Assembly: GCF_002920615.1 (NCBI RefSeq) | Contig: NZ_PQSU01000037.1 | Location: 24,578 to 88,577 of the forward strand | DNA: 64,000 bases | Reading direction: 5' to 3' | Source: Streptomyces sp. Ru62 | GTDB lineage: Bacteria > Actinomycetota > Actinomycetes > Streptomycetales > Streptomycetaceae | In this document: positions 18,772 through 26,795 of the stretch, piece after piece | Layout: every line of letters starts with the position of its first letter | How positions within the stretch are numbered: the stretch's first letter is position 1 | Translations under genes and position numbers: made by a program | The notes under the pieces: model-generated | What the model saw: only the letters and a program-made list of their open reading frames with translations | Databases searched by the model: none | Told to the model about the DNA's origin: nothing

Positions 18772-19098
18772 ATGATCGGGGATGACCAGGAGGCCTGGAG
18801 CGCGCGAGCGGTGTGCCGGAGGGCCGATCCGGACGAGCTGTTCGTACAAGGCGCGGCCCAGAACAGCGCCAAGGCGCTCTGCACCGGCTGCCCGGTGCGC
18901 ACCGAGTGCCTTGCCCACGCTCTCGATCACCGCATCGAGCACGGAATCTGGGGCGGGATGACCGAGCGCGAACGCAGGGCACTCCTGCGGCGGCGCCCCC
19001 TAGTCGCGTCCTGGCGGCGCCTGCTGGAAACCGCCCGCTCGGAGCACGAACGAGCGGTTGCAGCGGATGAAGGACAGGCCTGGCACGCAACCGGATGA
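18772..19098 (+). CDS. WhiB-like (Wbl) iron-sulfur regulator
   Basis: A 108-residue Wbl protein. The start at the ATG at 18772 follows GAGAGGA. Four cysteines (15, 37, 40, 46) in the pattern C-x21-C-x2-C-x5-C, seen in ALCTGCPVRTEC, ligate a [4Fe-4S] cluster. The turn GIWGGMTERERRAL (from residue 58) is the WhiB signature, followed by a basic C-terminal segment (LLRRRPLVASWRRLLE). Wbl proteins are actinobacterial, redox- or NO-sensitive partners of the principal sigma factor. It does not match a named WhiB by sequence I can recall, so no symbol is given. It is monocistronic. Confidence 0.93.
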   Translation: MIGDDQEAWSARAVCRRADPDELFVQGAAQNSAKALCTGCPVRTECLAHALDHRIEHGIWGGMTERERRALLRRRPLVASWRRLLETARSEHERAVAADEGQAWHATG

Positions 19099-19184
19099 CG
19101 AACCCGGGCCATCCCCTCCGGGCGGACGGTCCCTGGGGTGACGGCTGTCAGTCCGGCACGCGGCCTCGGTGACCGGAGAACCCG

Positions 19185-19709
19185 TCAGAACTTGGCGTAC
19201 CGGATGTCCAGACAGTCACTGCACATGTCCGGCAGAGCGAAGTCCGCCGCTCGCTGACAGAAGTCGCAGATGCCTTCGAGCGCATGCGCGCCCAGCAGGC
19301 ACAGCAGGACCTGCCCGTCTGGCTCGTCGGCCGTCTGGGTCGGCACCACGCATGCCTGCCCCGTGGAGCACTCCGCGCACTCGTAGGCCGGCGGCTCCCC
19401 GCCTTCGCTGATCGCCTCGTAGAAACTCCCCATTCCGTAGGCGTTCACCACCTCCGCGACGTCGTCGTACGCCTTGCCGCACAGCAGGCATCCGACGGGC
19501 CGCGCACCACCGTTGCCGGGAGTGACGAGTGCCGCGATGTGGCCGCAGGACAGGCAACGCAGCGTGTAACCGCTGGCGGGCCCGAGGTTCTCGCCGAGCG
19601 GACCGAGGCGGCGGTCGACCAGACCATGCATCTGGCCGATCAGCGACCTGATGCTCTCCATCAGCTCCCAGGCATCTGCCGCCGCGTCGCTGTCGTCGTG
19701 AGGCAGCAA
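19185..19709 (-). CDS. Cysteine-rich hypothetical protein, possibly frameshifted
   Basis: The main frame encodes up to 174 residues with several zinc-knuckle-like pairs (LRCLSCGH; GCLLCGKAY; YECAECSTGQAC; ICDFCQRA; MCSDCLDI), so it probably binds metal. The assigned TTG start lies directly against GAGGAG, which is too close, and the frame upstream of it keeps coding character without a start. A second frame (19661-19984) carries what looks like the missing N-terminus (RETIYGQPGSDLLPLLSCLV, then GTVVAVEAGAIPVLD) and would join across a TGCTGCTGC tract near 19735. A one-base change there would give a single protein of about 230 residues. Function unknown. Confidence 0.5.
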   Translation of the reverse strand: MLPHDDSDAAADAWELMESIRSLIGQMHGLVDRRLGPLGENLGPASGYTLRCLSCGHIAALVTPGNGGARPVGCLLCGKAYDDVAEVVNAYGMGSFYEAISEGGEPPAYECAECSTGQACVVPTQTADEPDGQVLLCLLGAHALEGICDFCQRAADFALPDMCSDCLDIRYAKF

Positions 19710-19927
19710 CTCCTCGTCGATGAAGGGCAGCAGCAGTCCAGGACGGGAATGGCCCCTGCCTCGACCGCGACGACGGTGCCGGTGGGGTGTTCACGAGTCG
19801 CGGTGACCAGGCAGGACAGAAGCGGTAGAAGATCGCTTCCCGGCTGCCCGTAGATCGTTTCCCGCGCGTGGGGCGGCCACTCGATATGGAGTGGAGCCAG
19901 GGTGATTACGCGAGGCAGAGTGGGACG

Positions 19928-20497
19928 GTGAGTGAACTGTGGGCACATACCCTGACGTGGGCGGACGTGGATCCCGCTCGACATCCGTTCGAGATGGACG
20001 GCGACATGGCGGCGGAGTTGGCGGCCCTTGTTGCGCCCTTGCTGCCCAGGCCTGAGGTCGCTCGGGAGGAGCGCTGGCGTTCGCTGGATCCTGTCACCGA
20101 GTTCCTGGCGGGCCGGTACGGCCGATGGGCCTGCGGATGGAACTGGTCAGTCGGCGAGGGTGACGTCGACGGAGGTGTCGTCGAGGCGTGGTGCTGTTCA
20201 TCCGACTCCGTGACAACCCCGGATGCGACTGCCCCGCTGGTTGTTGAGGCCCTTCGGGAGTGGCGTGGCTGGCTGGAGGACCTGGCGGAACGGTTCGCGG
20301 CCCTGGCTCCGTCGGGGAAATCCCCGGCGTCTACAGCGGACCTCTGGTACTGGGAGCGGGCGTGCACGCGCTTGGTCACCGTGGTGGCTGACCGCACCCA
20401 GGCCGAGAGTGGCTGGTACGGGCACTGCATGCAAGTCCTCCGATGGTTCCTCGCCTGCAACGGCATCAACGAGGGCCAGGCCGAGGAGATCGTCTAG
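19928..20497 (+). CDS. Hypothetical protein paired with a Fic gene
   Basis: A 189-residue protein if the GTG at 19928 is used; GTG 19868 or ATG 19886 would extend it but would overlap the possible N-terminal part of the opposite gene. It is acidic and Trp-rich (WRSLDPVTEFLAGRYGRWAC; GWNWSVGEG; ALREWRGWLEDLAERFAAL), largely helical, with no membrane segment. No known domain is recognised. It ends 98 bp before the Fic gene on the same strand, and such a gene directly upstream of a Fic toxin is a candidate antitoxin or partner. That role is inference from position only. Confidence 0.6.
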   Translation: MSELWAHTLTWADVDPARHPFEMDGDMAAELAALVAPLLPRPEVAREERWRSLDPVTEFLAGRYGRWACGWNWSVGEGDVDGGVVEAWCCSSDSVTTPDATAPLVVEALREWRGWLEDLAERFAALAPSGKSPASTADLWYWERACTRLVTVVADRTQAESGWYGHCMQVLRWFLACNGINEGQAEEIV

Positions 20498-20595
20498 ACT
20501 GCGGTCGGCGGCCAGTTCGGCAGTTGGATCGCACCTGACGTTCCGGTGGTCGACGCAGTGAGCTCGCGGTTCGCCAGAGGCGTGGGCGGAATCAG

Positions 20596-21297
20596 ATGAC
20601 CGCCGGGCTCGGCCAACCGAAGGACAGCCTCGCCGAGTGGCTGCTCATCCGGCCGGAGATCTCCTGGCCGTCCTGGTGTGGCGCACGCCTCGCCTTCGAA
20701 GCGCCAGCCCGCGACGGCTTCCGGAACTTTTTCATGGCAACGCGAGGCAGACGTGACAGCGAGGGAACCGTGCGGCTCCTGACCGCCCTCGACTTGGCCT
20801 TCGCCGACGCTGAGCAGGGCAGGCCGCTGACCTTCGCCCTCATGGCGAAGTGGCAGCGGACCGTGCTGGGCCACGACCTGGTCGGTTTCCGCACGATGCC
20901 GGGATTCGCGAAGGGCGGACGGGAGCGCTACGGTCTTGTCCCCGATGCGCAGGCGCTGTTCGAGCACTGTCTGTCCGGGAGCGTTGAACCGTATCTGCCC
21001 CTCCCCTCACGTGCTGCCCTGGCCTATCTCGACATCCTCTTCTTCCATCCGTTCGAGGACGGCAACGCCCGCGCGGCCATGCTGGCGTTGGCTTTCGTCC
21101 TGGCCTGCGAGGGCGTCCTCCTTGACCAAGTTCACCCACTGCAGACCACCCGCTGGGCCGACGACGCGGAAGGCGCGGCCAATCTGGCAATGCTGCTCGG
21201 AATCCTGATCACCGCTGCGAAGCGGCGTCCGTCCCAGCGCCGCCTGAGGCGCCTGGATCAGATGCGCCAGGACCGCAGGGCCTCGGCGACGGCGTAG
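20596..21297 (+). CDS. Fic-domain protein (putative AMP/NMP transferase)
   Basis: A 233-residue Fic protein starting at the ATG at 20596. The active-site loop HPFEDGNAR (residues 151-159) closely matches the Fic motif HxFx(D/E)GNxR, so the catalytic His and the anion-binding Asn and Arg are present; Ala replaces the usual Gly before Arg. The preceding helix (PSRAALAYLDILFF) is also typical. No clear (S/T)xxxE(G/N) inhibitory motif is seen; RDSEG at 53-57 lacks the first Ser/Thr. Fic enzymes usually transfer AMP or another nucleotide to a protein target. The 3' end overlaps the convergent Doc-like gene by 40 bp. Confidence 0.88.
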   Translation: MTAGLGQPKDSLAEWLLIRPEISWPSWCGARLAFEAPARDGFRNFFMATRGRRDSEGTVRLLTALDLAFADAEQGRPLTFALMAKWQRTVLGHDLVGFRTMPGFAKGGRERYGLVPDAQALFEHCLSGSVEPYLPLPSRAALAYLDILFFHPFEDGNARAAMLALAFVLACEGVLLDQVHPLQTTRWADDAEGAANLAMLLGILITAAKRRPSQRRLRRLDQMRQDRRASATA

Positions 21298-21635
21298 ACG
21301 CTCAGCCGGGTGTCCCGGACCTTTCTGACGAGGTCGGACAGGGCGCCGTATGGGGGGTCGATGCCTTCGCCGGACTGATCCATGTACTGAGCGGCCACGA
21401 AGGCGGCGAAGAGGCTGTTGCGGTGGGGGAGTGGCTCCAGGCGCACGATCGTGTGCAGGAGCGCGGCCGCGCCCCAGGCGGCATCCGGGTCGGAGGCCTC
21501 GAGCGTCGGCATCCGGGTCTTGTGCCGGGCGACGGCCGCTACCAGCGCGGAGTAGTCGCTCACGGTCACGTCTTCGTGCCCGAGGGCGGCCTCCTGGACG
21601 TCGAGGAGCCAGGAGACGTCGATGTGGACAACCAT
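21258..21635 (-). CDS. Doc/Fic-like toxin component of a TA pair
   Basis: A 125-residue protein (MVVHIDVSWLLDVQEAALGH) of the type annotated in Streptomyces as the toxin component of a Fic/Doc toxin-antitoxin pair: short, helical, with VSDYSALVAAVARH, AWGAAALLHTIVRLEPLPHR and DPPYGALSDLVRKVRD. The region where Doc has its HxFx(D/A)NKR loop reads LPHRNSLFAAF, so the canonical catalytic residues are largely replaced. Its ATG overlaps the stop of the antitoxin gene (TGATG), showing translational coupling. Its mode of action is uncertain because of the degenerate motif. Confidence 0.72.
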   Translation of the reverse strand: MVVHIDVSWLLDVQEAALGHEDVTVSDYSALVAAVARHKTRMPTLEASDPDAAWGAAALLHTIVRLEPLPHRNSLFAAFVAAQYMDQSGEGIDPPYGALSDLVRKVRDTRLSVYAVAEALRSWRI

Positions 21636-21874
21636 CAGGCAGCCGCAGCCCCGTCGCCGCGCTGAGAAGGCGGAATCTCCTCGGGGAACGCCTCGTCGAA
21701 CTCCCCGCGCAGCCTGTCGGCCCAGGCGGTGGCGCCAGCGACGAACCGCTTGCGGTGCATCTCGCGTACACCGAGGTCGTGCAGGTACTGCTTGAGGCTC
21801 TTGCCCTCGGCGGCGGCGGCGGCCCGGACGCCTTCCATTTCCTCGTCAGAGAAGGACACGTTCAGTGATGGCAT
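21635..21874 (-). CDS. Ribbon-helix-helix-type antitoxin
   Basis: A 79-residue protein starting at the ATG (complement of 21872-21874). The N-terminus MPSLNVSFSDEEMEGVRAAA has the beta-strand-helix pattern of RHH DNA-binding antitoxins, followed by AEGKSLKQYLHDLGVREMHR and an acidic C-terminal tail that would wrap the toxin. The Doc-like toxin gene follows with a TGATG overlap. Paired GGTACC sites just upstream are the likely autoregulatory operator. Antitoxin first, toxin second is the usual order. Confidence 0.8.
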   Translation of the reverse strand: MPSLNVSFSDEEMEGVRAAAAAEGKSLKQYLHDLGVREMHRKRFVAGATAWADRLRGEFDEAFPEEIPPSQRGDGAAAA

Positions 21875-21882
21875 AACCCGAT

Positions 21883-21899
21883 GGTACCTAGTTGGTACC
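21883..21899. promoter_or_regulatory. Two GGTACC palindromes upstream of the TA operon
   Basis: GGTACC at 21883-21888 and again at 21894-21899, 11 bp apart (one helical turn), directly upstream of the antitoxin ATG. Short palindromes with one-turn spacing are the usual binding pattern for RHH antitoxins, so autoregulation is likely. Confidence 0.6.
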
Positions 21900-22179
21900 C
21901 CATTCCTCAAGGCCGGTGAGCGTGCTCAGAGCAGCCACACCATCACCGGCTCCTGGATGGATGGAGGGCGTCGGCGGCGCAGCAGGCGCGATGATGGCAC
22001 CGAGGTGGGGTGACGCGCTTGCGCCGCTCTGGTCGCGTCACCTCACCCTGCCAGCACCGGGCATGCCGACGCAGGGGTTTCGTGCAGCCACCTCCGCGCG
22101 CCCTGGCCCGGAAGACGATGGAGGCGTGGACGAGCAGGACCAAGGCGACGTCGCCGGACCGGTGCGGCCGCCACTTTCC

Positions 22180-23455
22180 GCTGCCTGAGCCCGGGGCCCG
22201 GGCCCAGTTCCTCGCCCGTACCCGGCGCTTCGCCGACCAGGACGTCCCGGCCTTCCGCGCCCACCAGCGCCGGCGCACCGCCCTGGTGGCGGCCGAGCGC
22301 GCCAGGCTGCGGCTGGACGACCACCGCCCGCGCTCCCCTGGCCTCGATCGTGCGGGGCCGCCTCGTCGACGAGGTGTACCTGCCCCTGGTCGGCGACAGC
22401 CTTGCCAAGCAGCTCGGCACCGCGGGCGAGACCAAGCGCACCGACACAGGCGGACTGCTGCTGCTCGTCTCGCCGCCCGGCTACGGCAAGACGACGCTGA
22501 TCGAGTACGTCGCCGACCGGCTCGGCCTGATGCTGGTCAAGGTCAGCGGCCCGGCCCTCGGCCACTCCGTCACCTCGCTCGACCCGGCCGAGACCCCGAA
22601 CGCCACCGCCCGCCAGGAGATCGAGAAGATCAACTTCGCGCTCGCGGTCGGCAACAACACCCTCCTCTACCTGGACGACATCCAGCACACGTCCCCGGAA
22701 CTGCTCCAGAAGTTCATCCCGCTGTGCGACGCCACCCGTCACGTCGACGGCGTGTGGAACGCCGAATCACGCACCTACGGCCTGCGGGGTAAACGCTTCG
22801 CGTCTGCATGGCCGGCAACCCCTACACCGGGTCCGGGGCCCGCTTTCAGGTGCCCGACATGCTCGCCAACCGAGCCGACGTGTGGAACCTCGGCGACGTC
22901 CGCACCGGCAAGGAGGCGGGCTTCGCGGACAGCTTCCTGGAGAACGCGCTCACCTCCAGCCCGGTGCTCGCCCAGCTCGCCGGGCGAGACCGTGCCGACC
23001 TGGAGCTGTTCGTCCGCCTCGCAGAGGGGGACCCCACGGCCCGCGCGGACCGGCTAGCCCACCCCTACGGGGCCTCCGAGCTGGAGCAGATCCTGGCGGT
23101 GGTGCGCCACCTGCTGCGGGTGCGCGAGACGGTCCTCGCGGTGAACGCCGCCTACATCGCCTCCGCGGCGCAGTCCGGCGCCACCCGTACCGAGCCGCCG
23201 TTCCGGCTCCAGGGCTCCTACCGCACCATGAACAGGATCGCCCAGCGCATCCGGCCGGTCATGAACGGCACCGAGGTCTCGGCCGTCATCGACGACCACT
23301 TCGCCGCCGAGGCCCAGACGCTGACCGGCGGCGCCGAGGCCAGCCTGCTGAAACTGGCCGAACTGCGCGGGACCCTCACCCCGGCCCAGGCAACGCGCTG
23401 GGCGGAGCTGAAGGCGGCATACGTCCGGAAGCAGGCCCTCGGCGGCCCCGAGCAG
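22180..23455 (+). pseudogene. DNA-repair ATPase, C-terminal remnant with frameshifts
   Basis: Three consecutive frames give the C-terminal part of the large (about 1,600-residue) actinobacterial DNA-repair AAA ATPase. Frame one: AQFLARTRRFADQDVPAF. Frame two (from about 22345): VSPPGYGKTTLIEYVADRLG (Walker A), LLYLDDIQHTSPELLQKF (Walker B). Frame three (from about 22800): CMAGNPYTGSGARFQVPD, then VRHLLRVRETVLAVNAAYIA and LKLAELRGTLTPAQATRW. At the second break GCGTC appears where GCCGTC would restore the frame. The first two thirds of the gene are absent. At about 23460 similarity stops at a GGGGGGACCCCC-containing sequence, after which an RHS remnant begins. Confidence 0.8.
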
Positions 23456-23559
23456 GATGGCCCTCCCCAACCTTCGCCCGGGGGGACCCCCATCTCGCTG
23501 CGCTCGTCCGCGCGGTCGCCGCCCTCGGCCTCCTCGCCGAACGCGGCGAGGTCCGTGGT

Positions 23560-24290
23560 ACCAAGCCGGCCGCCTGGCCCAACAAGCGCGGCTACCTCGG
23601 CACCGGCATCGACGACACGGCCACCGGCCTCACCCACATCGGGGCCCGCGAGTACGACCAGAACTCCGGCCGATTCCTGTCCGCCGACCCGGTCATCGAC
23701 ATCACCGACCCGCTCCAGATCAACGGCTACACCTACGCCCGCAACAGCCCCGTCTCCACCTCCGACCCCGACGGCCTGCGCCCGGTGGGCGTCTGCGAGA
23801 TGGGCGGTTGCCCGCCGGGCACCAAGGAGTGGTTCACCCAGGACGACAAGGGTCACTGGACCCAGCACATGGTCCAGCAGAAGACGACCTCCCGTTCCGA
23901 CGGCTCGACGTGTTCACCTACACGCACACCGCCGGCGCTTCAGGGCCAAGACCTATGTCACGGTCGGCAAGTACGGCATCTACAACGGCATCGCCCCGCT
24001 GGGCGAGAACCGCCGCAAGCAGCAGGCGAAGGACCTGTTCAACTTCTTCGTCTTCGACACCGACCAGGCGGCCCAGTGCAAGGATGACGTCAGCTGGGGG
24101 AACTGCGGCCCGATGGCCTTGGACCTGCCCTGGGGCAAGGTCTTCAAGGTCCTGAAGTTCGGCAAGTACGGCAAGTACGCGGACGACGTAGCAGAGCTCG
24201 GGAAGGCTGTTGACTGCAAGTGCTTCCTGGCCGGCACGAATGTCCTCATGGCCGACGGCTCCACCAAAAACATCGAGTCCTGCTTTTCTA
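23560..24290 (+). pseudogene. RHS polymorphic-toxin remnant with HINT start
   Basis: The C-terminal part of an RHS-repeat protein. One frame reads GYLGTGIDDTATGLTHIGAR, then EYDQNSGRFLSADPVIDITD and NSPVSTSDPDGLR: the conserved RHS core boundary after which variable toxin domains are attached. Near 23930 the frame changes and continues AKTYVTVGKYGIYNGIAPLG, then CKCFLAGTNVLMADGSTKNI at about 24215-24275, which is the start of a HINT pretoxin (intein-like autoprocessing) domain. It stops abruptly after about 20 residues, so the toxin tip is missing. Upstream RHS repeats and secretion signals are also absent. It is fused to the ATPase remnant. Confidence 0.8.
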
Positions 24291-24596
24291 AACGCCGTCC
24301 GGCCACACAACCGAGTCCGGAAGCTCGGGATCCTGGGTGTCGACGATCAATTCTCCGAGTTGCATCATATATTCGAACTCATTCGGGCGGTCCTCGATGC
24401 GCACAAAGTATTGACTGTCGGAGAATTTGAATACTTCGCGGCGCGTCAATTTCCTAGCCGCTCCGTCGTATGAGTTCAGCACTTCTCGAAACCTTGAGCG
24501 CGCTTCTTCTTCGTTACCCTCAAATCTTGCCACGATTCGCAAGGTGGGGGGATAGGCGATATCAAACAGGGCGGCCGTTATTATCCACTTCGTCAT
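24288..24596 (-). CDS. Orphan immunity-like protein (inverted next to RHS remnant)
   Basis: A 102-residue acidic protein starting at an ATG (complement of 24594-24596) with GAGGGA 8 bp upstream. It is compact alpha/beta (MTKWIITAALFDIAYPPTLR; NEEEARSRFREVLNSYDGAA; PNEFEYMMQLGELIVDTQDP). Its base composition is clearly less GC-rich than the neighbours, a sign of transfer. The stop codon lies exactly where the HINT frame of the RHS remnant breaks. Size, acidity and position suit an immunity protein for a lost RHS toxin, but the orientation is opposite to the usual one. The specific family is not recognised. Confidence 0.6.
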   Translation of the reverse strand: MTKWIITAALFDIAYPPTLRIVARFEGNEEEARSRFREVLNSYDGAARKLTRREVFKFSDSQYFVRIEDRPNEFEYMMQLGELIVDTQDPELPDSVVWPDGV

Positions 24597-24843
24597 GAAA
24601 ATATTCCCTCTTTTGGCTCTGATGGATGAGATGGGGATGCGGCACGCACAATGGACAAATCTGCGGGACCTTACAAACAGCTACAGCAGGTGGGGCGGTT
24701 CGTTGACCAACTACGCGGCCCAGACATGAAGCCGCTTCCGATCTGACGGGAGGTTGGGCGGGCGACCCCGACAGCGGACATGAAGAAGGCTCATGGTAGA
24801 CGGGTTCACGACCAAGATCACCAACCCGTCAGGAGCTTGCGCG

Positions 24844-25140
24844 TGCTTGTCTACTCGTCCGGCATTGATCTGTCCAACCGCACCTGCACCACCTCTCCGG
24901 TCTCCTCGCAGGCCACCGCCGTCAAATCGGCTCCCGGTGGCGTCGCCTGACCTGTGGCCGGCAGGCCCTGCTCGTCCTGGCACACCTGCGCTGGTGCGAC
25001 ACCTACGCCCGTCTCGCAGCAGGCTTCCGTGTCCGGATCGCGACGGTCCACCGGTACATACGCGAAGCCGTCGAACTCCTGGCCGCTCGGGCCCCCTCGC
25101 TGGAACAGACCATGACGACCGTGCAGAAGAAGGCGGAGAA
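24844..25140 (+). pseudogene. IS5-type transposase, N-terminal fragment
   Basis: The fragment begins VLVYSSGIDLSNRT and, after a one-base deletion near 24888, continues LHHLSGLLAGHRRQIGSRWR, then GRQALLVLAHLRWCDTYARL and VHRYIREAVELLAARAPSLE. This is the helix-turn-helix N-terminal domain common in IS5-group DDE transposases of Streptomyces. The DDE catalytic domain is missing: similarity ends at about 25140. With the frameshift and truncation it cannot encode an active enzyme. It sits between the immunity-like gene and an unrelated hypothetical. Confidence 0.75.
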
Positions 25141-25278
25141 CAAGTCGCGGCTTTGGGGATGCCCAGATGGCCGCGTGGCCCAGCACCAGGGCAGGTTTCC
25201 GCGGTCAGTGGGCGTCAGTCCGACATCCTTCCCTGTCAGGGTCGCGCCGTACCCCTCGTGCGGCCCTACGCTGGACGC

Positions 25279-25665
25279 ATGGGTGCGGGCAGCCGCTTCC
25301 ACCTCGACCAGGATGGCCACTCCGTCACGGTCCAGCCGGCACGCGCATCAGGCTCGGTCGAGGTGCTGGTCGACGGGAAGGTCGTCGGCCAGGGAAAGGT
25401 ACCGAGGGCGGGCACCGCCGTGCTGCGCGCCGAAATCCCAGGAGACCCGCCGCGTCCTGTGATCATCCGGCTGGGAGAGATGGGCGAGGCGGTCCTGTGC
25501 GAGATGGAGGTCGACCGGTCTCGCTACCTCATGCCGCGGGTCCCGCTGCGACCGGAGCGGCCGCCCGTCTGGCGGTCCCCGCCACACCCCGTCCTGCGCC
25601 TGAGCAAGTCGCTGCGCAGGGCCGTACGCCGAGCCGTGCGCAGGTGTACTCTCCGCGGGCACTGA
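25279..25665 (+). CDS. Conserved hypothetical protein
   Basis: A 128-residue protein from the ATG at 25279. The first 85 residues are beta-rich (MGAGSRFHLDQDGHSVTVQP; SVEVLVDGKVVGQGK; AVLRAEIPGDPPRPVIIRL), ending RYLMPRVPL, then a basic proline/arginine-rich tail. I recall similar stand-alone proteins in other Streptomyces genomes, without known function. No signal peptide or membrane segment. It overlaps no other convincing gene and follows the IS5-type remnant. Confidence 0.65.
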   Translation: MGAGSRFHLDQDGHSVTVQPARASGSVEVLVDGKVVGQGKVPRAGTAVLRAEIPGDPPRPVIIRLGEMGEAVLCEMEVDRSRYLMPRVPLRPERPPVWRSPPHPVLRLSKSLRRAVRRAVRRCTLRGH

Positions 25666-25852
25666 CTCAACGGCTCTCGCATCATCGAGCGGTTCATGGC
25701 CTCGGTCGGCCCCAACGATGTGCACTTCAGCTGACCCCAGGAGTGCAACGCCTGCCCGGCGAGGTGACGGGGACCGACGAGCCACGGGACGTCCGAGCAC
25801 GGACTGGTCGGACGTTTCTGCTGGCCGTGCCGGCGAGGACTGTCCGCACCCG

Positions 25853-26020
25853 ACATGGCCAGCCACTTCTAATTCGGACCCGACCGACTGCTGTGCCGAC
25901 ACGACTATCGCGCCGACGTAGCGGGCGGATTCCCGGCCGCGGAGTACGTCTACGACTGCGGGGAAGCGAACGGCATGGTCCTGCCCACCAAGCGCGGGGC
26001 GTACCGCCGGGGCTCTCCCT
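25853..26020 (+). pseudogene. Remnant related to the gene at 32372-33091
   Basis: The frame reads MASHF, a stop, then FGPDRLLCRHDYRADVAGGF and PAAEYVYDCGEANGMVLPTK with RGAYRRG. This matches the C-terminal part of the protein encoded at 32372-33091 (FGPDRLLRRHDYHVDVAGGF; PTKRRAYRRH), but with an in-frame TAA and no start or proper end. A short stretch at about 25692-25733 ending NDVHFS and a stop resembles the SDIHFS terminus of the same family. It is a decayed paralogue on the opposite strand to the intact gene. Confidence 0.7.
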
Positions 26021-26065
26021 CGAATTCAGGGGCAGGGGCCAGCACCGCTCCACGATGACGAGAAG

Positions 26066-26674
26066 TCAGCGCAGTGCGACGGCTCCCGCCTGGACGGCAC
26101 GTAGGGCACGGTCGACGGTCTCCCGGTTCTCGCCAACCGGGGCCACGTAGTCGAGGACGTCGCGTGCGGCCTCTTCCCCGAGTGTCCGGGTGATCACCCA
26201 GGTGGCGAGGTACTGGGACGCCAGGCAGCCACCCGCTGTGGCGATGTTCCCCTCGGCGTGGAACGGCGCGTCCAGCACGGTGACGCCGCGGGCCTCGACG
26301 AACGGCCGGCTCTTGCTGTCCGTGCACGCGGGCATGTTCTCCAGCAGCCCCAGCCGGGCGAGCACGAGCGCGCCGGAGCACTGCGCGCCGATCAGCTGTC
26401 GCGAAGGGTCGAGGAGTATCCGGGAGACCAGCCGGTCGTCGGCGACCACGTCTCGTGTCTTCACACCGCTGCCGATCAGTACGACCTGGGCTTCGGTCAC
26501 GAAGTCCATGGGGCGCTGTCCGGTCACCTCGACGCCGTTCATCGAAGTGACCACCGGTGTCGGTGTCGTGATGAAGGCTTCCAGGCCGTCCTCGCGACAG
26601 CGGTTGATCAGCGCGGAAGCAATGAAGCTGTCGAGTTCGTTGAATCCGTCAAAAGTGACCACGGCTACCTGCAT
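26066..26674 (-). CDS. DJ-1/PfpI family protein
   Basis: A 202-residue protein starting at an ATG behind GAAGGAGATGTC. The DJ-1/PfpI fold is visible: VAVVTFDGFNELDSFIASAL, the nucleophile elbow LIGAQCSGALVLARLGLL with the reactive Cys, and the later GGCLASQYLATWVITRTLG. Members include cysteine-dependent glyoxalases/deglycases, isonitrile hydratases and regulators; the VTFDGFNELD opening is closest to the isonitrile-hydratase/transcription-factor branch without the AraC domain. It is followed on the same strand (upstream in transcription) by the tautomerase gene. It may deal with reactive carbonyls. Confidence 0.87.
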   Translation of the reverse strand: MQVAVVTFDGFNELDSFIASALINRCREDGLEAFITTPTPVVTSMNGVEVTGQRPMDFVTEAQVVLIGSGVKTRDVVADDRLVSRILLDPSRQLIGAQCSGALVLARLGLLENMPACTDSKSRPFVEARGVTVLDAPFHAEGNIATAGGCLASQYLATWVITRTLGEEAARDVLDYVAPVGENRETVDRALRAVQAGAVALR

Positions 26675-26795
26675 GACATCTCCTTCGGGCGCGGCATGCG
26701 ATCTGCGCTCTTGCCTGGCGCGCCGTCCTGGGGCGAGAACTGGGTCAGCGGCCGGCCGAGGTGCGGCACCCGCACCATGCGGCCTCGGCCTTGTG

